From the NCBI GenBank assembly GCA_023846275.1, contig CM043865.1, forward strand, positions 6,684,068-6,748,067: 64,000 nucleotides of DNA. The letters are read 5' to 3'. Shown here piece by piece: positions 11,347 to 22,738 of this stretch. Origin of the DNA: Vanilla planifolia (lineage: Eukaryota; Streptophyta; Magnoliopsida; Asparagales; Orchidaceae). Each line of letters starts with the position of its first letter. The first letter of the stretch is position 1. The translations under genes and the position numbers were made by a program. The notes below the pieces were generated by a model. That model made no database searches. It saw nothing but the letters and a program-made list of their open reading frames with translations, and had not been told where the DNA came from.

Positions 11347-13390
11347 AAAAAACATTTTAAAAAAATATTTAAATTTTATTAAATATAATATGCGATGTAT
11401 AAATATTTTTTTGAGAATTTTTTATTCAGTTAAAATATTTTTGTAATGCGAACAAAAAATAAAACAATTACAAAAGGTCTTCTTCAGCTGTCATGCCACG
11501 TGACACATGTTTTGCATTATTATAAGATGGCTTGACTGTAAGAAAATTATCAGACTGCGCTTGCAGTAATTTTTCTCGACCGTTCCTTTCATTTATTTAA
11601 TTCACTTTGCAAGGATGGGGTCGTCAGCAGCCCGTACTTGCCACCCAATTTTCATATTTTTGTCATGATCGGATGGTTGTGATTAATCCGGTCCTTAAGA
11701 CTTATACCCGTAGAGATATTAGAAGGTTGAGGATCCATTCATTTTATGTTTATTTTCATTTTTAGTATTTTTTTCATATTTATTTGCAGCAAGCCACAGT
11801 TGTTAAATTTTCTTTATAGTAAAAAAATATATTGATAGTTACTAAAATACTTTCTACAAGAAAAAGTATTTAAAAACTTCAAAACATACAAAAGTAATCA
11901 AACAAAAAGATTAATAATATTCTTTTTATCATACTAACGTTTTCTAAACTTGTGAAGTTGTCAATGGTTATTTTTTGAAGTTTTTTCTTTGACTTTTAAG
12001 AAGTTTTATTGTTCACATAAAATTGTTTTTTAAAAAAAAAATCTTCTATTTATCTTTTTTCAAACATTATTGCATGTGAAATGAATAGCATATTTTATGA
12101 AAGCATAAATAATTTTTGATATGATGATCGACAAAATAATAATCTACAAAAATATGAAAACTAAAAATTTTAGGATTTAAGTGGTTTGATCATAAACTAG
12201 GCCTATTTTATGAGAGAGAAGGATATCCCACCAAATAAAAAATAATAATAACAATATACAAAATATAGGATATAAAAATATTTTTTAAATATTAATGTTG
12301 AATTAGAACTTTGCTACTAATGTTGTCCTTCAAATTTCGTCTTAACTCAAATAGATTCATATGTTAAGACAATGATACTAGGACAAGACCTCGGCCACCA
12401 AGATGATGATTCTAATTTGTGGGTCATATCCATACTTTGGTAAACTAAACCTTAAATGATGATACTCTAATTATGTCTTTTATTATTTTCACATTTGTTA
12501 TTTTTATATGTGAAAATTATTAATAATTTAGATATATTTTTATAAAAAAATATGAAATTAATATACTTCTCAAATTTTTTTAGTATCGAGACAATATATC
12601 AATAATTTTTACCCTTCACTTGTTTCATTGAAGTATATATTTTTTTACCGCTCTCTTATTTGAATTATCAAATCGTAATTTTTTGCAAAATTTTCATCCC
12701 TCAAAAGCTGTTATCACATTTGTTAAATTGGATTTTGAAATTGATTCATCTTGCTTATGTGAAATATGATAACTTATTTGAAGGGTAATTTAGTTATATA
12801 ATAATTATATTAAAAGATTTGTAGACTTTGTAGTATAATAAAAATGACAACATAATTGCAAAAAAAAGAATAATTTTTAATTTATTTTAACTTAAATTTT
12901 AACCCAATAATGTTAAAACTAAAAAAATAACTAATGAAATGTACCTACTCGACAAAGTGCTAATATAAAAATAAGAAAATCTAATATCTATCTCAAAGAA
13001 ACTATTAATGTTGATCCTTGATGAAGGTCCCTTTGTGAACTTAGTGATTCTTAAAGAACATAAATCAAAATTAATGAATTTTGCAAAACAAAATAGTAGA
13101 TGAAACCATCAAGTAAAACATAAGTTACAAGAACTAGATAATAATATATAAATAAATATGATTGAATGAATAAAATAGAGCAACAATTATATGAACATAT
13201 AATTATAACCATTAATATATGTTTCAATCATGACGATACTCATAGTAATAACTATAAATAAAATAAAAAATAATGTTGCAGCTATCATACAATTTGAAGT
13301 ATATCTTATTTTATTATAATAATCTTTTTATCAACATTAATATAGACATACACAACTTTAATATCAAAATATAATATAAATTAAATAATA

Positions 13391-13441
13391 ACATAACAAT
13401 CATATTGACATAACAATCATATTGACATAACAATCATATTG
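13391..13441. repeat. 17-bp tandem repeat, three exact copies
   Basis: The unit ACATAACAATCATATTG occurs at 13391, 13408 and 13425 without change. The fourth unit diverges after GCAT. It is a small minisatellite in AT-rich DNA. Confidence 0.9.
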
Positions 13442-16439
13442 GCATATTATAGTCATCTTGTTATAGGAATATTGTTTTCAACATATATAAATAGAGTTGT
13501 TACTTCATAGACTTGTAAGTCAAAGCTGATTACTTATTATTTCCAATGCATCAACTCCTCATTTATATGTAAACATTCTCAAAATAAAAGTATTGTTAGT
13601 TTATATTATCACCTAAGCAAATAAGCAAACATGTCATTTATACAAATGTCTATCAACAATAATCATCATTATATAATTAATTAAAATATGATGTAATATC
13701 AAAAAAATATAAGCAACTAATAGCATAAAAACTAGACATACTATCAAACCTATATAATAAAAAAATAAAATAATTGATGTAGAACATATTGTATTAAGAT
13801 ATTAGGATGATTCAATGATCATAAGATGTTAGTTATTTATTTTTATTATATATTGTAAACCAAATTACAAATAAAGGCCCATAATGATCAAAGGCAAAGT
13901 GATGAGGTTATGGAAGAAAATGTATATTTATTAGATAAGACAAAAGTATGTATTTTTACCATTAATGAATTACATGTAAAATTGGATAAATATTAGATTG
14001 ATTATTTTGAGCATAGTTCATTTATTAATTCTATGAAATTAGAAAATGACAAGCTCACAAAAGAAATTTGGGAATTAGAAAAAATTAGACTCTTTTTCCT
14101 CAATTGAAATTGAATTAAATCTTTTGAAGGCTAAATTTGTTAACTCCACTTCACATGTATATGAACATGTTGCACCTTTGTAGCACCCTCTATTTGTTTA
14201 CTTGTAAATTCAAGTATGAAATAAAAAGTTGTTACTTAAATTTGTTTCATTTATTTTAAATACCTTTATTATTTTTGTGTAGAAAGTTATGATTTATTTG
14301 TACATCCATACATTGATATTGAAAAACTTATGTTTCTTATTTGAAATATAAGTAAAAAAAACCTTTTTTATTTTATGCAATAAAAATAAATTTTTATGTC
14401 AAATTTAATCAAAAGCTTAAATAGTTCTTATAACAAAATATAATAAATAAATCATACATATCTAGGTTAGATTAGCTAACACAATAATTTAATCTCAAAA
14501 TAAACACCCATACTACATGATTATTGAACAATAAAAAAATATTCCAAGATTATGTCATTCTCTCCCATAGTTCTTTTTTAGAGTTTTATGGTATATACAA
14601 TGTTTTATTTGTAATTGTTAATGCTAAGAAAAAGTTAAAACAATAAAAATAACTTAGTATGAAAAAAATATAATATATATGCAAAATATTATATATTTGG
14701 GTTATGTTGTATACTAAGTCAAGTAACATATAATACATACAACATAATAAGTTGATCATGTAAATAAACAGGAAATTGAAATACTTCAACTATATATCCC
14801 AATATAATGAATAATATCCCAATGTCTATTTATTATTCGCATTGATTCATTATCTTTTTCTTTGTCAATGATGTTACATTGGCCTTTAAATTTACAAATT
14901 CCTTTTATTATTTTAATTTCATCATCACAATAAAGTGTACTTTCAAGGGCCTATCCAAATTGAATAATATATTGTAATAGTTTTCTAAATAATACGATAC
15001 ACTCTCATGATCCCGTCCTGTTTGAATGATACCTTACATTTAGTTTTTCATAGGATTTAATTTTTTTGTGTTGGAAGATTAAGTATAAGATGCATTTTCT
15101 TGGACCTATCTAACTTAAGTAACATCCTTTATTCACACAATTTCTTTTTAAGAAATTTCACATTAATTCTTCTTTTTGTTACTAAATCCCATATTTATGC
15201 CCAAGTTAGTATAATATAATTCTCATACAATACCAATTTATAAGCAAATTCCTAATGATGAGCATGTGAAACAAATTATAATACTTTTAACTAAAATTTA
15301 CATGTATATACATATAATTGCATTAAAAAAAACATCATTATGTAATCAATGGATTTACAAAAATCTTTTTCTATTGGCATGCCACTACTACTAATATGAC
15401 AAGTGTGTGTAAAGCATGTGAAATTATGAAAACAACTAATAGACATGTGGAGCATGTGAGACAAGTGCAAAATTATCTCTTAATAAACATTTTCATTCTT
15501 TTGATTCCTAAGTTTTTCTGATAGTGGTGACCACATTGTCAATTGAGCTTATTTATAAAATTATTCTTATGAACCTTGAGTTTTTCTCTTTCCTTTATTG
15601 GGCCACACAGAAAAATTTCCTCAAAAAAAAAATTCCTTCCTTTTTCATATGGTAACACTATTGATACTTGGATGCCAGATGGGTGGTGCAAACATTATGA
15701 ACAGCTTAAAGATTAATCTATACATTAGAAAGAAAAAAAATATGAAAGATAAACATAAAACACATAAAATGATAACACAAGGGTCGTTTCATATGGTAGG
15801 CCCGCAATCTCTTCAACGACATGAAAATGGGATACTCAGAAAGAGATTTGATAAACTAATATTCTGTTAAAGAAAAGAATAAAGAAAAGGTCACATGAGA
15901 ACAAATTGACAGCATTGAAAGGCCTTACTAAGCCTTATGAAAAATTCGAAGTAACAAAGTAACTTGCAGAAATGCAGTCCAACAGATGACAATATAAGTA
16001 AACTTTAAGAGATGAAGTAAAAAGGGCATAGTATAGTGAAGGAAAATAATGAAGTAAAAAAGGAAACATTGAAGTGAAAGAAATGATAGAGTAGAAGGGA
16101 ACCATTATGTGATGACGACAAGAAGGCGATGTCGTAGAGTTGAAGGTAATCATTGCCAATGTATAGACCTCTCCTTTTATAGAGAGTTTAAGCATAAAAA
16201 ACAAAATAAAAAATAAAAAAAATAAAATAAAATTACAAAATTAATGGTCAAAAGTTGTTGCTATACAACATTCCAAAAGGCTGCCATTTTGGTTCAAAAT
16301 TTTGTTTTTTAAGTAGTTGTTACTAAAATTGTGGTAAAAACTGTTGCAAAATAACTTTCGAAAAAATTACTATTTCAATCCAAAACTTTTATAGTTTAGC
16401 TATTGCTAAACATCTTTATAAAAAGTTGTGTTTTCGCTT

Positions 16440-16760
16440 CAATTCTAGTTGGGTTTGCTCGGGCTGGACATGGGTCGATGTGTTGTGGATTGGGTTAGCG
16501 GGTCAAAGCCACGTCGATAGTGTCCCGGGTTGGATCTTGGTTGATGGGTCAGTGCAATGTCAACGATGTCGTGGTTCAAATCCAAGTCATGTGTCATGGA
16601 TTGGGTTGGCGGTTTGGCGCAGCATCGGTGTTGTCGCAAGTCATATCCAAGTCAACATGTCGTTGATCGCATCAATGAATTTAGATGCATTCGTGGGTTG
16701 TGCAAACTAGTAATCCAAAATAGACCCAACATACTTGTTTGCTCATCTATTTTGGCCTAA
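16440..16760. repeat. GC-richer patch with imperfect internal repeats; possible SINE-like boxes
   Basis: Words such as GGATTGGGTT(A/G)GCGG and AGTCATGT/AGTCATATCC recur, giving overlapping spurious frames on both strands. TGGTTGATGGG (16538) fits a pol III A box, and GGTTCAAATCC (16573) fits a B box with short spacing. A tRNA-like fold is not evident and no poly(A)/T end or target duplication was found, so a SINE is only a possibility. Confidence 0.3.
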
Positions 16761-18302
16761 CCCGATAGGGTGGAGCTGACGAGCATCAGAGGTGATACTA
16801 GATGATAGAGCTAACAAAAAATGATCCCAATGGGCCATTTTTTGACATTTTTTTGCTTATGTCGAATTTTGAGCCTAGAATATAATTTTAGGTTTGTTTT
16901 ACTCTATACATAAAAAATAGATACCTTAATTGTCCAGAAGTATCGACACATGTCTAATGAGCTTTTAAATGTCAAAAATTTAGATTGTTGTCATCGCCAC
17001 GTTCTTTCTCTCTCTATCCCTTTCTTAATTGTTTAACTGCCTTCCTTTTTTTCTTCCAATAAAACCTCTTCCTTTTTATTTTTCATGACTCTCAATGTAG
17101 CTTGCTAAAATTCTCTTAAGGTTTCCAAAACTCCTCCACTACCATAGTTTCCCATTTATAAAGATGTCCTTGAGCTTTTTCCACTTCTTGGCTCTTGGTA
17201 CCCCCAAGCTATCTCATGGACTCCATTGAATGCCTTTTTGCCACCTCACCTCTTGATTGTCGATGATTCCTATCAGTTTGAGTTGCCACTATTGTTTCCT
17301 CCTTCAATTTTGCATAGGTTTTAATGCAATAAATATTTAATTAAATTATAGGAATTCACGTTTTCCTTGCATTTTGTTATGAATTTGATTTCCAAAAATT
17401 CATCAACCACATCCACATTATTCATCTAGATAAATTCCACCCATTGTTGAAGTTTCACATTTTTTTAAGGTTATTTAATATTTTTAAACAATTTCAAAAC
17501 TAAAAAATTCTCATAAAAATTATTTTATTATTTTTTCTCAAATCAACTTTGATTTTTAATAATGTGGTCATTGAACCTCCTCTTATAATTGAAGTGCAAT
17601 GCTTTTTTGTGGAATGCAAATACTTTTTGTGGGATGTACATGCTTTTTCCAATCCTTATATACATCTTAGAGTTTGTGAGCCTTAATAGCTTATAAGACA
17701 CATCTTTTATCATCTTCTTCAATTGTGTTGTTGGATGACATATTTTTTCTTCTCTTTAAATATCTTGACTTGTTGGTGTAAGAGCTTCACTCAAACAAAT
17801 TATGATCAATGATCCTTTTTGTGTATTTATCTTTAAAGTAATATGCAATATATTAAGTATACAATCTAGATCACAACTAAGGCACAAAAATAGTTTGTTA
17901 TCAGTAAAGCAATGTATTTTCAACATGTATTTTTTTGGATTTTATATAGATATTCACCATTTTATAATTATCATCTATATGTATATTGGATGGATTTGGC
18001 ATTTTATCTTGATATATCTTGTTATCAATGATACTGATAACAAGTTAACTATTGTAATGATTTTAGAGTTTATAGCTTATTTAAGATATTTTATATTATT
18101 CCTAACATTTTTTGTCATATTATTAAAATTTGGTTGATCAAGATATGTACTTTTTTATGAATTAAAATATGAAATTTGAATTAAATATGTTTAAATTTTG
18201 AACATGAGTAAATTAAATTTTGAAAATTTAAAATCCTAAAATTAGAAAGCATCGTTGAATAGTAAGACTTAAGTTACATCACATAAGTTTTGATAAGATT
18301 GT

Positions 18303-18720
18303 CTATGTGGGTGTGTGCATGCATATGAATGTGTGTGTATACATGTGTGTGCACGTGCACGTGTGTGTGTGTGTGTGCATGTGCATATATGTGCGTGTAG
18401 TGTGCATGTGCATGCATGTGTGTGCATATTTGTATGTGTGTGCATGCTTAGATGTGGGTGTGTAGGCGTGTGCGTGCTTGTGTATGTTTGTATGTGTGTG
18501 TGTGCGCGCGTGTGTTTGCATGCGTGTGTGTGCATGTGTGAGTGTGTGTGTGCGTGTGTGCGCGTGCGAGTGTGCGTGCATGTGTGTGTGTTTGTATATA
18601 TGCATGCGTACGCATGCGCATGTGTGCTCATGTGTTTGTGCTTTCGCACACGTATGTGCGTGGGTGTGTATGTTTGCATGCATATATGTGTGTTTCTGTA
18701 AGTGTGTACGTGTGTTATGC
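18303..18720. repeat. Long degenerate GT/CA (alternating purine-pyrimidine) tract
   Basis: About 420 bp consists of TG dinucleotides interrupted by CA, TA and CG steps (runs of GTGTGTGCATG type). Long frames on both strands (Cys-Val repeats one way, His-Thr repeats the other) are artefacts of the repeat. Such tracts can adopt Z-DNA. Confidence 0.92.
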
Positions 18721-20816
18721 ATTTGTGAATATCTTAAGACAAGATAAATATATAAGAAAGAAGAATACATGTTGAAATATCTATTAGTCATATCTTACTT
18801 AAATTCTTAAATTTTTTTGGACCTTGATATGATCGATCAAATTGGGGTTAATTAGAAGAGGTTCAACTTGAATGGTTGAGCTATAGCTTAAAACAACCCA
18901 AACTGATTTTTCTTAACACAAATCATTTAAGGAGGTATGACCAAGGCTATTTAAGCCATTAAGAATTTCTTGTAAAGGTTTTAGAAAAACTAACAACAAA
19001 GAAAAATTTAGAGAGACCAACTAAGAGGATACCAAGGAGAAAAATAAGACAAATTAGAAGGAAAAAAAGAAGGGTTTAAGTTTTGAAGCAAGAAAATATC
19101 TTTGGAAAAATCCTCTATACAATTTTTTAGGTAGGATAACTCTTGATATATAAAATAAATTTAATTAACTTCTAAGGTAAGACAAAAATAAACTATTTTG
19201 CTAAAAGTATGTAGAACCTTGAAAATTTTATTGTGATGATAACTAGTCACTCTTCTTCATAAAACTTGCTTAAGAATGAGAAATTCCTTTTATCCAAGAC
19301 TAAGGGAAATTTATTTAGTAAGCAAAGAGGTAAAGTAACATTCTTATGCAATATTTCTAATTGAATCATGCCAAAAACATATATTAATATTTATCCATGA
19401 ATGCAAAGTAAGTTCCATGATCATATGTTACATGTCTAGCTTTAAATATAGATATATGTGGAATATGAATTTAGAATATTAATTTATTGATTCAAAACAC
19501 TTATTAACCAAGACATAATAATATGGGATTAAGTCAAAAGCATACTAATTTTTATGCATTGTTGGTTGACTAAGTATGACTTATCATGATAAATGTTAAA
19601 AAATTATCAAACTATGGGGAAACAAATTTTATTAAATTTAACTCTTATAACCTAGATAAGATAGCCTTATTTTCATATTATACTTTCTTGAAAGTTAAAA
19701 TCTTTAGTGAAATTCTTATTCTTTCTAAGTAAAATTGATGTATGATAATATAGATTGAGTGCATTTTTTTCTTGATTATTTCATAATTAAATAAAGAGTT
19801 TTATGATATGATGAATCAAGTAATGGGTAGAATTGAGACTTAATTTTATTTTTTCATATAAATTTATTTGTTCGAAATGCATATTTGATGTGAGACACTA
19901 AGATTGTATTTCAAATTATTCATAATTTTAGTTGATAGCATGACAAGATAAAAACATGTGCTTTATGTCAAAATTTGAATAAAAAATATATAAAATATCA
20001 TGTGATATACTTTATACCTTAGCTCAAGTCAAAAACTATTTAAAGGCACTTGAAAATAAAGCCAAATCTTTAGATAATATTGCAACCAAACATCTCTTTG
20101 TCTTGAGTTTTCTTGGAAAGTAAGGTAAACTTAATCTTTGAATTAAGTTCAAAGGCTTAGAAATAATTCATAGGAAAGAGAATACTATTAATAAAATTTT
20201 ATGCAAATTGTAAGCTTTGGTTAGTTAAGCACTTGACTAAGATGTTGTAAGAAAGTAGAAAAACTTAGAATAAAACAGAAGAATATGCTAGGTTTGGCTA
20301 AGAAAATAATAAGATAAAGATAATGGCTAAACTTTTTGGTTGACTAGGTTTTTTAGGTAAGAGCATGAGTGATCTTATTTAGGCTCTTAGGTCATGTGAT
20401 GACACCCTGGATGATAATCTAGTAGATGTTTGATGGCTCAAGAGAGGTCTTAGAATGAGTATGTTGACTCAATGTTGTCTTGGAAGCGTAAGCATTCCGT
20501 TCCTATCTTAATAAAGGTGTGAAAAATTATAATGTCTTTAATTCTCACTTTTCTTAGGTTCAATAAAAATGCATCAGGCAATAATTAAAGACTCTTGATG
20601 TTATGGGTTATCTAAAGCTCTATCATCATAATATTTAGCTACTAATTCCTTCTCATGATTAAAACTCCCATGTCCAACTCCATCAATAGAGTTGAGGTTA
20701 ATTTCTTTACCCTCAATGTATAGTAAATTAGTCAAGCAAGTTATCATAACATGATCACACATTTTATCCATGAAACACTAAACTTAAGGCCCTCCTATAG
20801 CTCTTGTACTAGAAGG
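18721..20816. other. AT-rich intergenic sequence, nothing recognised
   Basis: No open frame with family resemblance, RNA gene or element ends were seen between the GT tract and the solo LTR. Confidence 0.5.
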
Positions 20817-20821
20817 TTTAT
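20817..20821. repeat. Left target-site duplication of the solo LTR
   Basis: TTTAT lies immediately before TGTAACAGCC and is identical to 22734-22738. Confidence 0.85.
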
Positions 20822-21107
20822 TGTAACAGCCCTAGTTTTCTTTATTTTATTTATTTTATTTGCTTAAAAGAAAAAGCTTTTTGAGATGAATCTAACGATG
20901 TTTAATTTGTAATTTTTGGAGTTCTAATGAATAAATTATGAAATTTTTAAAGATTTAGGATAAATTTGTAACGTTGAGGATAGATTTGTAATTTTTAAAT
21001 GTCGGCTTAGTTCAAATTTGATTTGGCGAAGGATATATTTGCAAATACTAAATTTAGAAAGGGTTTTCTGAAAAACGAGGTTCATGGCAAGTCGGTTCCG
21101 ACCGCAT

Positions 21108-21114
21108 TATAAAA
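21108..21114 (+). promoter_or_regulatory. TATA box inside the solo LTR
   Basis: TATAAAA is followed by GC-rich sequence, in the position expected of an LTR promoter (end of U3). Transcription would start about 30 nt downstream. Any downstream DNA would be under this promoter if the LTR is still active. Confidence 0.55.
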
Positions 21115-21441
21115 CCCGACCCATGTGCGTCTCAAACGCACTTCTGCGAACACGACAGCGACGGCAGGTGAGGATTTTCGTGATTTCCGGCACGCCACGG
21201 CGACGGCCGACAAAGGTGAGAATTTTGTTTGTTTTGTTGTTGAGTTGTATGTGTTTCCGGCGAGTGGTGGTCAATTGGCCTGCGAGAGACGCAAGAGATT
21301 TCGAGTTCGTCGACGAAATATTTCGGTTTCACAGGACGTACAGGAGAGAGAGAGAGAGAGAGAGTGAGAGAGAGAGAGAGCGAAAAATCGGTTCACGCCT
21401 TTGGACCGGGTACGCTGCTGAACCGGGCTGCCGAGCGCCGG

Positions 21442-21594
21442 CGGTCCAACGCGCCGAGTGTGCTCGGTCCAGCACGCCGAGTGTGCTCGGTCCAGTGCCA
21501 AGAGTGCGCGGTCCAGCGCGCCGAGAGCGCGCGGTCCAGTGCCGAGAGCGCGCGGTCCAGCGTCGGGCGAGGGCGGTCCAACGCCCGCGTAAAC
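21442..21594. repeat. CGGTCCA minisatellite within the solo LTR, about 7 units of 21-23 bp
   Basis: Each unit begins CGGTCCA and continues with variations on GCGCGCCGAGAGCGCG. Units start at 21442 and recur every 21-23 bp to 21574. The array explains the Ser/Arg- and Ala/Val-rich spurious frames here. It is one of the most GC-rich parts of the window. Confidence 0.85.
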
Positions 21595-22733
21595 TGATTA
21601 TTGGATTTATTTTTGGGGGTTTGTTTGGGAAAGCTTTTTAGAAAGCACTTTTGGTTAATAAACATATTTTAATTTGTGACCATGGCCTTGTAGGACATCA
21701 AGACAATTAGAAGTGGAAAAGAAAATTTGGTACAGCAAATTCAGGTAGATAAATTCCTAACCATGTGATGTAACACAATATTATGTTTCTACATGCTTTT
21801 CTTACTGTTATAGTATTTTGATTATTGCATATTGTGTTTATGGTATAAAAAGGAAGAAACACTATAGTATGGATTACTTATGCATTTTCATGAAAACTGA
21901 AAAGGAAAGAAATAACATGATATGATAATGAAATAAAAAGAAAGAAACAATATAGAAAGAAAGGTCTTTTGATATGGCATAATTGTTTGGAATTATGATT
22001 GGAAATGATAGTGAAAAAATGGATTCCCAGAGAACATTATCCTCACTACTAGGCTGAGCATGTGTTGCAGGGTATCGATCTTTGGATCAGATATCTGCCT
22101 AGTATTGTATGTTATGTGCTATGACTCCATAACGATTTATACCAAGCTCAGCATGTGTTGCAGGGTATGGTACCATACCTGCCTGGTGGCACTAGGCTCA
22201 GCATGTGTTGCAGGGTATCGATCTTCGGATCAGATATCTGCCTAGTGTTATGTGCTTGGTTGGATGCCAGCTGGAGGTCATGATGATGATTGGATCCAGA
22301 GGATAATGCGTCAAAGGGAATTAGGCCAGGTAATAACACACTATATAAGGAACTGATATTTCTTTATGGTTTTCATTTGGCATTACCTTATATATATGAC
22401 ATATGGTATGATTTTATCTTGATGCATATAATTCATCTTTATTGTTTATGGTATTTTGTTATGCCTTTTCATTTACTTGATTAACTATGTGGATTTATCT
22501 ACTGAGATGTGTAAAATCTCATTTAGTACTTAAATGTGTAAAATCTCATTTTGTGAGAGAGGAAAAGTTTTAGTGTGATTAAATATTTAAAAACATGCCT
22601 TTATATATATATTTGGGATTTTGAAGTTGGTGTTTGTCTTACCGTCAGGTCCCCACCTTGGGTTTTGTTTATTGTCCTCACTCTGATAATAATTTTGTTA
22701 TTTAGAGGTACTGGTTTAGGTGGGGGCTTGACA

Positions 22734-22738
22734 TTTAT
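22734..22738. repeat. Right target-site duplication of the solo LTR
   Basis: TTTAT lies immediately after the terminal CA of the LTR and is identical to 20817-20821. Confidence 0.85.

Larger units (their letters stand above)
11350..18300. other. Gene-poor AT-rich intergenic stretch
   Basis: No host gene is recognised in this stretch. It contains a 17-bp tandem repeat at 13391-13441. A plus-strand segment at 13900-14100 gives a Lys/Glu-rich, coiled-coil-like peptide that could be a copia gag remnant. Short AT-rich frames near 15600-16200 and 17800-18140 lack family resemblance. There is a GC-richer patch at 16440-16760. Confidence 0.6.
20822..22733 (+). mobile_element. Solo LTR of an LTR retrotransposon (1,912 bp)
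   Basis: The element starts TGTAACAGCC and ends GGGGGCTTGACA. The two ends are imperfect inverted repeats with TG...CA termini. It is flanked on both sides by the same 5 bp, TTTAT (20817-20821 and 22734-22738), as expected for integrase-mediated insertion. No internal gag/pol lies next to it, so recombination between two LTRs probably left this solo copy. A TATAAAA box sits at 21108-21114, just before a GC-rich transcribed-leader-like region with a (GA)n run (21341-21382) and a CGGTCCA minisatellite (21442-21594). Three modules at 22051-22250 share a common core. The TGTAACA start and size suggest Ty3-gypsy, but with no internal region this is inferred. Frames across 21084-21641 are by-products of the GC-rich repeats. 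Confidence 0.88.

Noticed and set aside
13900..14160. Possible copia gag coiled-coil remnant
   Set aside because: The Lys/Glu-rich peptide is suggestive but has a stop, no adjacent pol blocks and no LTRs, so it was not called as an element.
18269..18791. Long overlapping open frames with His-Thr or Cys-Val repeats on both strands
   Set aside because: They are produced by the GT/CA tract, because a dinucleotide repeat cannot give stops in most frames.
21084..21641. 185-codon frame and its overlapping frames in the GC-rich block
   Set aside because: It lies inside the solo LTR, spans a GA run and a CGGTCCA minisatellite, and has no family resemblance. The openness follows from composition.
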